In this document: in pieces, positions 45,375 to 64,000 of the stretch
Position numbering within the stretch: the stretch's first letter is position 1
Layout of the letters: each line of letters opens with the position of its first letter
Assembly: GCA_002189035.1 (NCBI GenBank)
Contig: NEEC01000015.1
Coordinates: forward strand, 620,001 to 684,000
DNA length: 64,000 nt
Direction: 5' to 3'
Source of the DNA: Utricularia gibba
Lineage: Eukaryota; Streptophyta; Magnoliopsida; Lamiales; Lentibulariaceae
The notes under the pieces: generated by a model
Databases searched by the model: none
The model's input: the letters and a program-made list of their open reading frames with translations, nothing else
What the model was told of the DNA's origin: nothing
Made by a program: the position numbers and the translations under genes

Positions 45375-47557
45375 TCATGTAGTAATAAAAGATCGAGTTT
45401 CAGGGTCATATATCCCCTCCAACAAGGCTGCAAATACCAAGACAATGAGAGCACCGATTATGGCTGCTCGTATCACTCGGTTACACTGTGAATTCATGAT
45501 CAGGTCATGTTGATATGGTGGCTGCAGTGATCCCAGATCATGAAGCTCCATGCTATGAGAAGCTGATGATTCCAACAGGTGCCTCCCGGCTTTCGGAATT
45601 CGTGTCGATACACCGTAGGAGTCGAGCCTAATGCATATGGTGCAAGTGCACGAACCACCGAGATAAGAAGGCAGAGTTTGGAAAAGCCCTGAGAGCAGCT
45701 TGTGGTATGAATCCCCTTCCATTCTCAGTTTCTTCCTGGTGCTTGGCTTGAGAACCTACCGAGAAAAAACGCAACATGATGCAGCCCACTATCCCAACAC
45801 AAAGACCGGGAGACTTGAATGAGCTAGAGAGCCTTACTTTAATGAATGTATTGGCAATCACTCGAACAACTGGGGGAGCATGTATTATAATCATGCAGCC
45901 CAGAACATTGGGAAAGTGATCCTTCAAAATGTTGCAGCAATATCCCATGGTCTGCATCGGAAACCTGAGAGGAGCCACCCCTTGACAGTCCACCAAGACG
46001 GTGATCTGAGGGTTTGCTTCATCCATCAGATTCGAAATGCCGTACTCCACCTGGGATACTGCATTTGCAGGTAACTAATCCATCAGATGAGCATGAAGAT
46101 GAAATAACCGGTGATGAAGATGAAAGGGGCTGTACCAGATCATGGTTTCCTTTTCATCATCTCCACCTTTAGCAAAAGTATGAATGGATTTTATGAGGAA
46201 AATGGTTTGAAACATTACTTAGTGCCTGAGTGAAGAGAGCTCGGTCACGAGCAGGTATTTGGGTGCATCCCAGGCCAAGGCGGACGAAAAGGCAATGCCG
46301 GAGCTTCACATCCATTCCATGCCAGAAGATGTAATCAGACCATGAGTCGAGCTCTTCCACAGACAGAAATCTGTACGTCTCCCTCCAGTGTACTGTCCTC
46401 TTCACAAGTGATAGCAAGCTGGGAAAATCACCATTTGCATTGACATAATGCCGATGGAGGTCCTTGACAATTCTGAGAAAAAACGCAGCAGTCACACTTC
46501 TGGAAAAAGATGGCAAAAACATTCTTGCAGTAATGGCAACAAAGCCGAGAACTACTACACATCTTGAAGAATCACCATGCTGTAAGCCAGTAGTAGTTCA
46601 CCTGTCTGGTAAAGTTACACCTTGCTTTTGCAGCTCTTTGTAAAGACGGTTCAACACCTCCCTAGGCACCAGGTCTTGAGTGCTGGAAGCTCCAACTCTA
46701 CATGGTTTAAAGAATATTACAAGCAAACAGGGATTGGAAACCGTTAAGATGTTTGCATGCATTTGCTTCTGCTTAAGTAATTATCGATCGAGAAATGTTT
46801 CAGACAAAGCATGTCGGAAGAATACCTTTCGTTCGAGGGTTCAGTGCCCCCACGGGGAGGTGATGACCTTTCAGTTTCACCTGAAGCATCGTCGGTTGAG
46901 TCTGGCTGATCAGAGAAGATATCCACCAATGATATTACTAACATTGGCCGCGATAACGCCTGGAACACGCACACACAAAGAAAAAACATAATATAAGGCA
47001 TGTAGATCAATGAATTCAGACAGAACCCTAAGGAATGATAACTCAGATTAGGAAGTATCTAATATGAGCATTTTCAATCAACGGGCTGGTTTCAAATGGA
47101 CTTTGTTCATGCTGATGGCGTTGGAACAAACACAGAAACCCCAGCAAGCTAAAGGATGATGATCCTGGACTAACATTTGCATTCATTGGATGATGACTTG
47201 GGAATGGTTAACAACAGACACGGAAGAACACCCTTGAATTACAAGACCAACCTGCATCCCCTTGACCAGGAAACTGAGAGGATTCCAGCACTGAACCCAC
47301 TTGAGTGGGGGGTAGCAAAGCACTTGTAAGCGTTGGAGGGCAGTCCAAAAAAATGGGAATTTGGCCTTTGAAACCCTCCGCACACCCTCCAGTGCAATAG
47401 CTTTAATAAAAAACATTGCCAAACGTGCACCATACCCCTTTCTGGAATCCCATTTACTCGAGGCTATCTTTTTCAGAGGCAGCTGCACAATAGCCCCAGG
47501 TCCAGAAGCAATCGGAACACTCATCTCTACATTTCTGTAATCTGAAGATCCAGCCAT
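45375..47557 (-). CDS. SEC14-like CRAL-TRIO domain protein with C-terminal membrane anchor
   Basis: Five exons. Exon 1 starts at 47557 (MAGSSDYRNVEMSVPIASG) and ends in FLVKGMQ. Exon 2 (ALSRPMLVISLVDIFSDQPD) ends at 46868 at a GTCATC donor, which is the choice that keeps frame into VGASSTQDLVPREVLNRLYK. Exon 4 gives RIVKDLHRHYVNANGDFP, VKRTVHWRETYRFLSVEEL and KLRHCLFVRLGLG. The next carries the CRAL-TRIO core (NPQITVLVDCQGVAPLRFPM, DHFPNVLGCMIIIHAPPVV, RVIANTFIK). The last ends with a hydrophobic helix (AAIIGALIVLVFAALLEGIY). It resembles the plant SEC14 cytosolic-factor family (Arabidopsis At3g46450 type), lipid-transfer-like proteins. The tail helix suggests anchoring to an endomembrane; ligand is unknown. 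Confidence 0.85.
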
Positions 47558-48152
47558 ACCCAGTCAGTACAAGAGATGATCCGATGCCAACTCCAGCCGA
47601 AACCACAGAAAGTCCGGCAGAGCAAGGGAAGAATGATTTCAATGAAGAAGGGGGGGAGGGAACAGCTAATTTCAGCACCGGAAGAGGCAATCCAGCCAAA
47701 GGAAAACCGGAGAGTTGGGTCTTAAGACTACCGTGTTCGCTTCCGTGCATAATTAATTCACAGCTACACTTCTATTAAATTTGGAGCTAAACTTGAACCA
47801 CGGGTCAACCCGCAACCCACTCGGTTAAACCCTACATTAAATATTCACAAATTAAATAAATTTTTATGTGACATTGTTCTTAGGTGCGTGAAATATTATC
47901 AAAAATAGTAATTGTTCAAAATCTAAAAAAAATAATTTTAGAATTAGAGCATATGAATAATACTTGATAGTAAAAAAAATTTCAAGTAACAAAATTACTA
48001 TTAATTAAACAAACCGAAATTGCACAAATTACTCATTTCCCTTGGGCTTAAGGATTATATGCCCAAGTACATACACATCACTTCAAAGTCGATATGCGCA
48101 GATAGGTTTGGAAAGACATTTTGAGCAGCCTTCTGCTTAGAGTTCATAGGGA
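47558..48152. other. Spacer between IWS1 stop and SEC14-like start
   Basis: About 600 bases, A/T-rich from 47,840 on. It should hold the SEC14-like promoter (near 47,560-47,800) and the IWS1 3' end. No ORF with family support. Confidence 0.4.
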
Positions 48153-51100
48153 TTACAGATACTTCACCATGCTTCGACCCTCTGCACTGACTTTTGTGGC
48201 CTGCAGCTGCCTTCGCTTGGGTGCTTTCAGCTGCTGTAACTTCTTGTTCATCTGTTTCCCATGGCGGACAAGGACAACAGGTCAGGATGATTGCCACACT
48301 GCATTTAAATATGGAGCAGAACACTTTTGTTTTTCGACTAACCTTGGCTCGACGTGGATCTTGAGCCATTTGTTTAGATCGTGCCCGGATAGCATCTGGA
48401 TCCACCTTCGATTGTGGGCGTACTACAAAATCCATTGACATCGCTTCAGGCCTTGATGTCAGCTGCCTAGAAGAAGATGATGGGCCAGATTTGGAACCCC
48501 TGTAAAACCACAACAGGAAGAGGTTCAGTCACCAAATTGTTATGTACAAATGCTGAGATGCAGAATGCCACTGTCGCAGCAATTGCATCTTACTTGGAAT
48601 ACTCTGCAGCTAAATCAAGGTCGTCATCTCGTGAAGACATTCCAGTGGCTTTTGTCATTATTCTGTGCACGCACAACAAAGAAAGTGAGTCACAGAGTGA
48701 TGATTTGTACATCAGAGCATGAGCATGTGGAGATGAAACGTGATGGTACTTTTTAGCTGGTCTCCTCGCGACTCTTTCCTCCTCAAAATTTTTCATGTCT
48801 TCAAACCTTGTACTCTTGTTGAATATTGGCCGACTCTGTATACATTCGTTACAGATGTCAATATCATAGCATTTTCATGACACTGCATATGCATGCAACT
48901 TCCAACATGACCATAAACAATCTTTATCTATGTCATGAGGAAAGGAAATAAACAATGAGCTTTTTCACTTATAGAGATCGGGTGTTTCTGAGAAGTGATT
49001 TTGTATGGGAATGCATGTTTATGTGTGCAAGGTAAATAAAAAGTATGGTTTTCAATAGAAAAATAAATAAATAAAAAGACTCAATATTGTTACCCATTTA
49101 TCAACCAACTCTTTAGCAAGTTTCCGGTTTGATGTGGTCTCCTCATCAGACTTCGACAAAAACATGATAACCTACCAAAACAGGAAGCAAAACAAATCAA
49201 GAATCCACTGAAGCTTGAAAAAAGGCAAATGCAAACATTGATATTACAATGATTACATACCTTTCCAAGGCCACTCTTCTTGAGTTGTTCTTTACGATCA
49301 TATTGTTCCAAATCAATTGGAAGCTGCAGGGTGACACAATTATATGATATGTGTCAGGAAATCACTAAGCTGAAAGTACTTACATCATTCAGTATCTTCA
49401 GAACTGCAGCACGGACATTAATATTTGGTAGGCTTCCATCTGGGAGAGGCTCAAGCCAATTCTTCAATAGGGTCAATACCCCATGATCAAGGAACTCATG
49501 TTGAAGTTGTTTCCTGTCATCATAAGCGATCATTAGACCCAACAGATACATCTATGATTAAAAGAAACCCAAAAATGATGTAAAATAACTAACTTTGAAA
49601 GGACATCCGTCAGAAGGGACAATTTCTTCAACTTGTTTATGGCGGGTTTTCCCTGTCTATTCAGTTCTGCATCTTCTTCAGCGACTACTTCTAACTCAGC
49701 CATGACATTCTCAACAAGCAATGCAATTTCCGCAGCACTTTTTTCATTTTTCTTCTTTCTCTTTCCAATCTTGAAGAGCTCTTTTATTTCCTCATCTTCT
49801 TCACCTTCTTCAGCCTGCAAAATGGTCCACATACTTGTCAGAAATCATGGAACCATTCAGAAACAAAAGAATAAAGATCACGATAACAGAAGATTAATAC
49901 TGTATGACGTTGGGTTGGAAGGTAGGATTGCACGGAAAACTATCATGGAAATTTAAAAACTAAAGATGCATAACTAAAGCGGAAATAAAGAAATCATTCT
50001 CACTCCTTATTCCAGAGAACAAAATCTAAGGCAACATGATTCCAACCTGGGGTGCTCGACTAGGAGAATGCTCATAATCATGTCCATATCGGTCAGTAGG
50101 GTCCACACCACTATCATCAATGAAATTATCATCATCCATTGTTCGCATACCTTCTTGGTCATCCTTAAAATTTAGAGGTCAAAAGTCAGTTCATACTCTC
50201 TAAAATATAAAAATATCTTAGCAGTGAGAAATAGCCCACTATTTCAAATATGCCCACTATTCTAAGGACAACTGAGTAAGTGACATTTTTTAAAATAGAA
50301 AGTAAGAAGTAATGTATTTTTCACCATGCGAAGTCTTCGTTTATAATGCACATGAAATAATAAATAATTTGATAATAGGAGACAAATTAACTTTTTCAAT
50401 GAGTAGGCATCGACCATAGAACCTAAAGAACCATGCAGTTAATAGTATGACATCCCACACGCCAACTTTGAAGGTAACATGAGTGCACTAAGTAAAGGGT
50501 GCACACCTCAGAATTGCCACCCGCAATGGTGTCCCACATCTCTTTCATTTCAGGGTCTACCTCGTGCTGGCGCATTCTCCCTCCCCAACCTTCCTAACTT
50601 TGAACTTTCTTTCTCCCTTCTCCCCTTATTCTTTCTCTCAATCCCTTTACCCTTCTCAAATTTCCCATGCTTCATCATTCTTTCATCCATGTAATCATCC
50701 CTGGAGAACCCAGCCCCTTCAGGATCCCCATCATCATTGTAGCCGTCATCCAATTCAAAGTTCACTGGAGCTGAATCCTTCCCAGATGATTTCTTGATCA
50801 ATCGTTTTCGTGGCCTTGCATTTGATTCGTTATACACGGGTGTGAGAGATCGCTCACGGCGATCAGAAAACGCCCAACATCACCATCCAAAATATCATCA
50901 TAAGGAAAATTTTGCTGAGCCTCATCACGGTCAGAAAGAACATCGTCATCAAAGTTCATTAATGGTTCACCATCTTCATCACGGTAACTAGATAAAAAAA
51001 ACCACCGGTTAAAAAATTCAGAACCCTAAAATCAACCTCTTTTCCTAATAACCCAAATCATGCACAAACTACTACCGCAAAAAGAAACAATCCGATGAAC

Positions 51101-51228
51101 AATCCCAGCAGTATATATTAAATTAATCACCATACCAAAAAATTCACAATTCCGAGAAGATTTCATGAACCAAAAAACAAAACACGCGATGTCGAAATAA
51201 AATCTTACGGGTCGTTTTCGTAACCCAT
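48153..51228 (-). CDS. IWS1: Transcription elongation factor IWS1/SPN1 (frame broken once)
   Basis: About ten exons. IWS1 binds SPT6 and RNA polymerase II during elongation; in Arabidopsis it acts in brassinosteroid-regulated transcription with BES1. Exon 1 (from 51228) encodes MGYENDP, followed by an acidic stretch (YRDEDGEPLMNFDDDVLSDR). Later: ERSLTPVYNESNARPRKRLI, the acidic/basic linker, EMWDTIAGGN, a second acidic stretch, then the conserved TFIIS N-domain-like core (KKLSLLTDVLSKKQLQHEFL, HGVLTLLKNWLEPLPDGSLP, NINVRAAVLKILND, LPIDLEQYDRKEQLKKSGLG) and the C-terminus (DPDAIRARSKQMAQDPRRAK, MNKKLQQLKAPKRRQLQATK) to the TAA at 48155-48153. In exon 2 the frame changes near 50873-50875; one extra base there turns the reading into GAFSDRRERSLTPVYN. 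Head-to-head with GYRA. Confidence 0.9.
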
Positions 51229-52059
51229 GAATGAAATTAGATTTTGGAAAAGATCAGTCTTTTGACACAACGTGCATACGCAGAGGAGATTGGCCGATGA
51301 AGCTTGAGAGGGACTGCGTATAAGGAACCCCCAGGGATATTCAGTTTTCTGCAATCAGCAGTACCTCCACTTGGGGATGAAGAAAATTGAGCTGGAACTA
51401 TCACAGGCCCAACGCTGATAAGTTGAATGTTACCAAAATAACATGCGGCCCATTTGACCCAAATGATTATGCGCGCCAGAAATTATTTACAGTTTTATTT
51501 GATATAATTGTTGTAAAAAAATATTTTGTGATAAATATTTTTTAAAAAAATCGAAATTTTGATTTTAAATTTTTTAAAAATAAAAAAAACGTATTTAAAT
51601 TTTTAATTTTTTAATTAAAAATTAAACACAAATGATTTCTACTCAAAAAATTTAAAAATTCAGAAATACTTAGTTAAAAAACTACGTAATCTCATTTTCT
51701 ATTTTTTTTCAAAAATATATACTAAAAAATCTTTTTCAAGAAATTATGTTAAAACATAATTCTAAGAGAATTCATAAACCCAATCAAGGGCACTAATAAT
51801 GTTTTCAAAGAACTGTTGATAAATAATTAAATATAGTTAATTGATAAATAATTAAAGATAATATTTTTTATATTTATATAATTAACATCGTCATTAGCAT
51901 AGATGATGTTTAATTATTGTTAGTTTTCTAGGAGACGTGTCAGTTCACTCTATCCAGATGAACGGAGAGCTTGGCGCTCAAATGTGTCGGACCTAAACCC
52001 CACTCTAGGGTTTTTGCACCTTTCATCGAGTTTCGAGCAACTGACTTGTATTCCATGGC
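51229..52059. promoter_or_regulatory. Divergent promoter region, IWS1 and GYRA
   Basis: The two start codons are 831 bases apart. Site II-type motifs lie on the IWS1 side (CAGGCCCAACG near 51404 and GCGGCCCATTT near 51446). The middle (51,480-51,900) is strongly A/T-rich. The GYRA leader begins around 51,930. No other gene is visible. Confidence 0.5.
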
Positions 52060-59870
<7,811 letters not shown>

Positions 59871-61293
59871 ATCCAGACCACATTTTTGTACAAGCTTGCT
59901 GCTGAACAAAATGCAACTCAGTCTCCCCTGTGGTGCAACTTCTTGATTTAAATCTGTCGCTTAAGTTTTGTGCATACTATGTCGTGTAGATTATACTTGA
60001 CACTCATCAAGTTTTGTTATTGGCTCTGGCTCTTGCTTAGGTGCGTTAGGGATCCTTTGAAATAGTTGAGAACCCTTCCCTATATTTTAAATTATTTAAG
60101 AATTTTCGAATAAAAACACTTTCTTCGTTTTGTCGTAAATTAAAATTGATTTAAAATTAATATAATACAAAGAATATTCATTAAAATCATCAAAATGCTT
60201 GTATGGCATCATTTTTTTTCAATCAAGTTGTAATAATAAATGATTTTCTCTAAAGCAGTATCTGTGGCGGGTATGTATTACACTAATACACCATAATTAG
60301 GAACATTTAATTTTTGGTTTGGAGAGGGGTGATAATCAATAGCTTGTTGGCCGATTTAATTTTTTTTCTTTAATTTAATATTTTTCAATAACAAATTAAA
60401 ATAATATAAAATTTATGAATATTTAGTTTAATTTGATCAATTAATTCATTGCAAAATCATGAATAAATCAGAAATAATCTTTTTTTTAAAAAAAAGTTAC
60501 ATATCAAACCCACTATCAAACGGGACCGATCAGCTGGGGAAATCTGGATAGAATGCGCTGAATCTCATCCAGCATTCATTTTTTTACGGAGCCATTCGTG
60601 CGAGATGGATTCTGGATGCTATGAAGAAAAAATTTTTTTTTGTTTTTGTTTTTTAGTTTATTCCACGCGGGTTCACAAATTATGACTTCTCTGCGTTTCT
60701 CCTGTTGCACTGAACTTCGACGTCGACACGTTCGTTGATTCATTCTCTTCTAGAGCTACAAGTACTTTGAATCTTCGGTTATTCCTGTTTCTAGCCGAAA
60801 TGCCGTGTTGGTTGCGCGCTTTTTGGGTCAACGTCTAGTAGTTTTCTTTTTCTGGTATTGTATTTCGGCTCACGTTTTCATTGTGATTCAATCTCATTCC
60901 ACCGTGGGCTCTTGTCGCCGAGCTGATTTGGTTTTGAAAACAATGGAGGTGCTGATTTGTGGGAAGTTTTCTTTTTGTTTTCTATCTGGGTTTTCGTTAC
61001 GCAGTGTGTATGAGAAGGAAGGCTGAATTTTGATTAGGCTCGGGTGGTATTCTTTGATCTGGATTTTTGGTTGGTGCAAGTTGGATTAGGGTTTCTATCA
61101 TTGGGTAGAAAAGCCCAACGGCTCATGGGTTTTTGCAAGTTGCGATGATCAGCGCTTTGATGTGGTCACTTCGTTTAGATTTACTGGTCTTGCTTTCATG
61201 GCGGAGATTTCACACTAACTTCTATCATTGATAAACGAGGGTTTTTTTCTTGTTGTTGGTGGTTTGGGCATCTTTGGTTTTAGAGTCAAGGGG
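59871..61293. other. Spacer between GYRA and ALA1, including the ALA1 leader
   Basis: About 1.4 kb. The first 700 bases hold the GYRA 3' end and A/T-rich DNA with T-runs. From about 60,680 the sequence becomes T/G-rich and leader-like with several short frames; the ALA1 promoter and a long 5' leader, perhaps with an intron, are expected here. No other gene is supported. Confidence 0.45.
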
Positions 61294-64000
61294 ATGATGG
61301 ACTCGAACTCAGGGAAAGAAATATATGAAAATTCCTTTAACATGCCTGATCTTCGTTCATCTTCTCAGCACAGTACTGCCTCGTTCCATTCTGCTCACTC
61401 AAGGATCTCTGTCAGCAGTTCTGTTAAAGAGGTCACCTTTAATGATATGGGATCCAAGCGTGTGAGACAGGGCTCTAAGGGCGGTGAGTCTGAAGGCTTT
61501 GGCTCCTCATATAAAGAGATAAATGATGAGGAGGCACGCATGGTGTACATTAATGATCCTCAGAAAACAAATGAGAGATTTCAGTATGTGGGGAACCATG
61601 TTAGGACTGCGAAGTATACCATCTTGACATTCATTCCGCGTAATTTATTTGAACAGTTCCACAGAGTAGCTTATATCTACTTTCTTGCTATAGCAATTCT
61701 CAACCAGATCCCTCAGTTGGCCGTGTTTGGGCGTGGAGCTTCCGTTATGCCATTAGCTTTTGTCCTGTTGGTCACTGCCATAAAGGATGCTTTCGAAGAT
61801 TACAGGCGCCACAAATCTGACAAGATTGAGAACAATCGTCTGGCATGGGTTCTGGTGAATGATCGGTTTCAGCAGATAAAGTGGAAGTATATCCGTGTTG
61901 GACAGATCATAAAAGTTTCATCCAGTGAGACTCTCCCTTGTGATATGGTGGTGCTCTCAACTAGTGACCCAAGTGGTGTTGTATATGTGCAGACCACCAA
62001 TTTGGATGGTGAATCAAACTTAAAAACAAGATATGCCAAGCAAGAAACTCAAATGAAAAATCCAGAGAAAGGGGAGATGGGTGGATTGATCAAGTGTGAG
62101 AAACCAAATAGAAATATTTATGGTTTTCATGCGAATATGGAGATTGATGGAAAGCAAATTTCTCTTGGGCCATCAAATATAATTCTACGTGGTTGTGAGC
62201 TGAAAAACACTGACTGGGTCCTGGGAATTGCAGTATATGCTGGTAAGGAGACCAAAGCAATGCTCAATAACTCTGGCGCTCCATCCAAGAGAAGCCGCCT
62301 TGAGACACGCATGAACCGGGAGATCATCTTCCTTTCTGCTTTCCTTGTTGCTCTGTGTACAGTAGTCTCCGTCTGTAATGGTGTTTGGTTGCGAGTCCAC
62401 AGAAATGAGTTGGTGCTAATGCAGTTTTTCAGGAGGCATGACTATTCAATGCCTAGAGTTCGGAGTTATAATTACTACGGCTGGGGCTTGGAAGTATTCT
62501 TTGTATTTCTTATGGCCGTCATTGTATTCCAAATTATGATTCCTATATCGTTGTACATATCCATGGAGCTTGTTCGTGTGGGACAGGCATTCAACATGAT
62601 TCGAGATAAACATATGTTTGATGAAGTCTCGAATTCTAGATTCCAGTGTAGAGCTTTGAATATAAATGAGGATCTAGGACAGGTCAAGTATGTGTTTTCT
62701 GACAAAACGGGTACTCTTACTGAGAACAAAATGGAGTTTCAGTGTGCTAGCATAGGAGGCAGGGATTACAGCAATGCAGAAGAAAGTAATGAAGACAGCC
62801 GATTACTTTACACTACCCGAGGTGCATATAAACCTTCTTCCCCTTTCCATCTCCTTCCTTATTTGTTCTGTGTTCAAGGTTTTTTTTTTTTTAAATAGTT
62901 TACCAAATTCAGCTGTATGTGGAGTTTTATGCGCTTTAGTTAATAGCAGGGAGCAGGAAAATTGTGAGGCCAAAGATGAGAGTAAAGATTGACCCAGATC
63001 TTTTCAATGTGTGCCAATATAGGCACACCAGTGAAGGCTGTCATGCTTATGACTTCTTCATAGCGTTGGCTGCTTGTAACACTGTTGTCCCATTGACTAA
63101 AGAAACATCAGACCCTGCAGTGAAGTTGGTAGACTATCAAGGGGAATCTCCAGATGAGCAGGCGTTGGTTTATGCTGCTGCAGCTTATGGGTTTATGCTT
63201 GTTGAGAGAACTTCAGGGCACATTGTTATTGATATCCAAGGAGAAAGATTAAGGTAGCAACTCATCTATTCTTACACTATTATGCGTATTCTGTAATACT
63301 TTCACTATGCCATGGTCTGTTATGCGTAATGCTCCGTACTTGCCCCTTCTGGTGTATCTGATAAATAAATAATCTGGATTTTTTTACCTTCATTTTGTTA
63401 CCTTTTCTAACTTGCAGGTTTGATGTACTGGGATTGCATGAGTTTGATAGTGACAGGAAGAGGATGTCAGTTGTGTTGGGATGTCCAGATAAGACTGTTA
63501 AGGTGTTCGTTAAAGGTGCTGATACATCAATGTTCAGTGCCATGGATAAATCACAGGACACGAAAATGCTAGATATCACGGCAGAGCATGTTAATGCCTA
63601 TTCCTCGAAGGGCTTAAGGACTCTTGTTGTTGGAATGCGTGAGCTCAATTCATTTGAATTTGAACAATGGCGGTCAGCTTATGAGTCAGCAAGTACTGCC
63701 TTGATTGGGAGGGGGCGTGTACTTCGCAGAGTTGCAAACAACATTGAAAATCATCTCAGAATATTAGGTGCATCTGGGATTGAGGACAAACTGCAGAAAG
63801 GTGTGCCAGAAGCAATTGAATGCTTAAGAACTGCAGGAATCAAGGTCTGGGTTTTGACGGGTGACAAGCAAGAAACAGCAATCTCAATTGGCTACTCATC
63901 TAAACTCCTGACAAGCAATATGAGCCAAATAGTGATAAATAAGAACTCTAAGGAGTCATGCAGAAAGAGTTTACAGGATGCTTTGCTTAGATTGAAGGAT
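61294..64000 (+). CDS. ALA1: P4-type phospholipid flippase ALA1 (5' part; continues past the window)
   Basis: Partial gene, cut by the right edge. P4-ATPases move phospholipids from the outer to the cytosolic leaflet with an ALIS beta-subunit; Arabidopsis ALA1 is linked to chilling tolerance and antiviral RNAi. Start at 61294 (MMDSNSGKEIYENSFNMPDL; a second ATG follows directly). Motifs: NHVRTAKYTILTFIPRNLFE, helix 1-2 region VAYIYFLAIAILNQIP, the actuator TTNLDGESNLKTR, PISLYISMELVRV in helix 4, phosphorylation site FSDKTGTLTENKMEF, nucleotide-domain motifs YQGESPDEQALVYAAAAYGF and VFVKGADTSMFS, and P-domain GIEDKLQKGVPEAI and VWVLTGDKQETAISIGYSSK. Coding exons: 61294 to about 62821 (donor GTGCAT, weak), about 62951-63254, then 63419 onward. 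The first intron reads open for 75 bases, so a simple ORF call overruns the exon. Confidence 0.93.

Noticed and set aside
46840-46990. A possible frame error in exon 2 of the SEC14-like gene
   Set aside because: Choosing the GTCATC donor at 46868 instead of the later GTATTC gives a clean in-frame join, so no missing base is needed.

Overview
This is nuclear DNA from a flowering plant, almost certainly a core eudicot. Every recognisable gene is a plant nuclear gene with GT-AG introns (a TOPLESS-family corepressor, SWEET, OSCA and PRA1 family proteins, an ATL RING ligase, an S-protein homologue, chloroplast LPA3, organellar gyrase A). Introns are mostly 70-600 bases and there are about 22 genes in 64 kb, so the genome or at least this region is compact. 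I see no transposon with intact ends, no tRNA or rRNA gene and no viral insert. The species cannot be named from this window.

Layout, left to right: a domesticated Mutator-type transposase (MUSTANG-like, +, frame broken twice); a Tim44/mL45-domain mitochondrial protein (-); a PRA1 family protein (+); a chloroplast J-domain protein with a ferredoxin-like tail (+); an ATL RING-H2 ubiquitin ligase (-, frame broken); a 1.3 kb gap with a G/C-rich island; a SWEET sugar transporter (+); a TOPP8-like PP1 phosphatase (-, frame broken); peptidyl-tRNA hydrolase (+); SRP19 (+, frame broken); a xylose/glucose-type MFS transporter (+); a DUF716/TMEM45 membrane protein (-, frame broken); LPA3 (-); a TOPLESS-family corepressor (-, frame broken); an A/T-rich gap; an S-protein homologue (-); an OSCA/CSC1 channel (-); DEAD-box helicase RH5 (+); a small two-exon gene (+); proteasome subunit RPN9 (+, frame broken twice); a SEC14-like protein (-); IWS1 (-, frame broken); gyrase subunit A (+, frame broken) and the first part of the flippase ALA1 (+, running off the right edge).

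The genes do not form one pathway. They are mostly housekeeping loci arranged as head-to-head and tail-to-tail pairs with short shared promoters. Several of those promoters carry GGCCCA/TGGGCC (site II-type) motifs. Five products are expected in organelles: the Tim44/mL45-domain protein, the J-domain protein, peptidyl-tRNA hydrolase, LPA3 and gyrase A.

The main unusual observation concerns the sequence itself. Nine otherwise intact, conserved genes contain eleven frame breaks. Each is repaired by adding one base, usually inside a short homopolymer, and none needs a base removed. This looks like residual deletion error from an incompletely polished long-read assembly rather than eleven independent pseudogene mutations. 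A reader relying on open frames alone would wrongly call these genes broken. I did not find a convincing new multi-gene system. The best biological leads are the unexplained G/C-rich island at 10.58-11.11 kb, a 65-codon leader ORF before the OSCA gene, a small unrecognised two-exon gene at 41.7 kb, and the TOPP8-type Cys-to-Gly change in the phosphatase.
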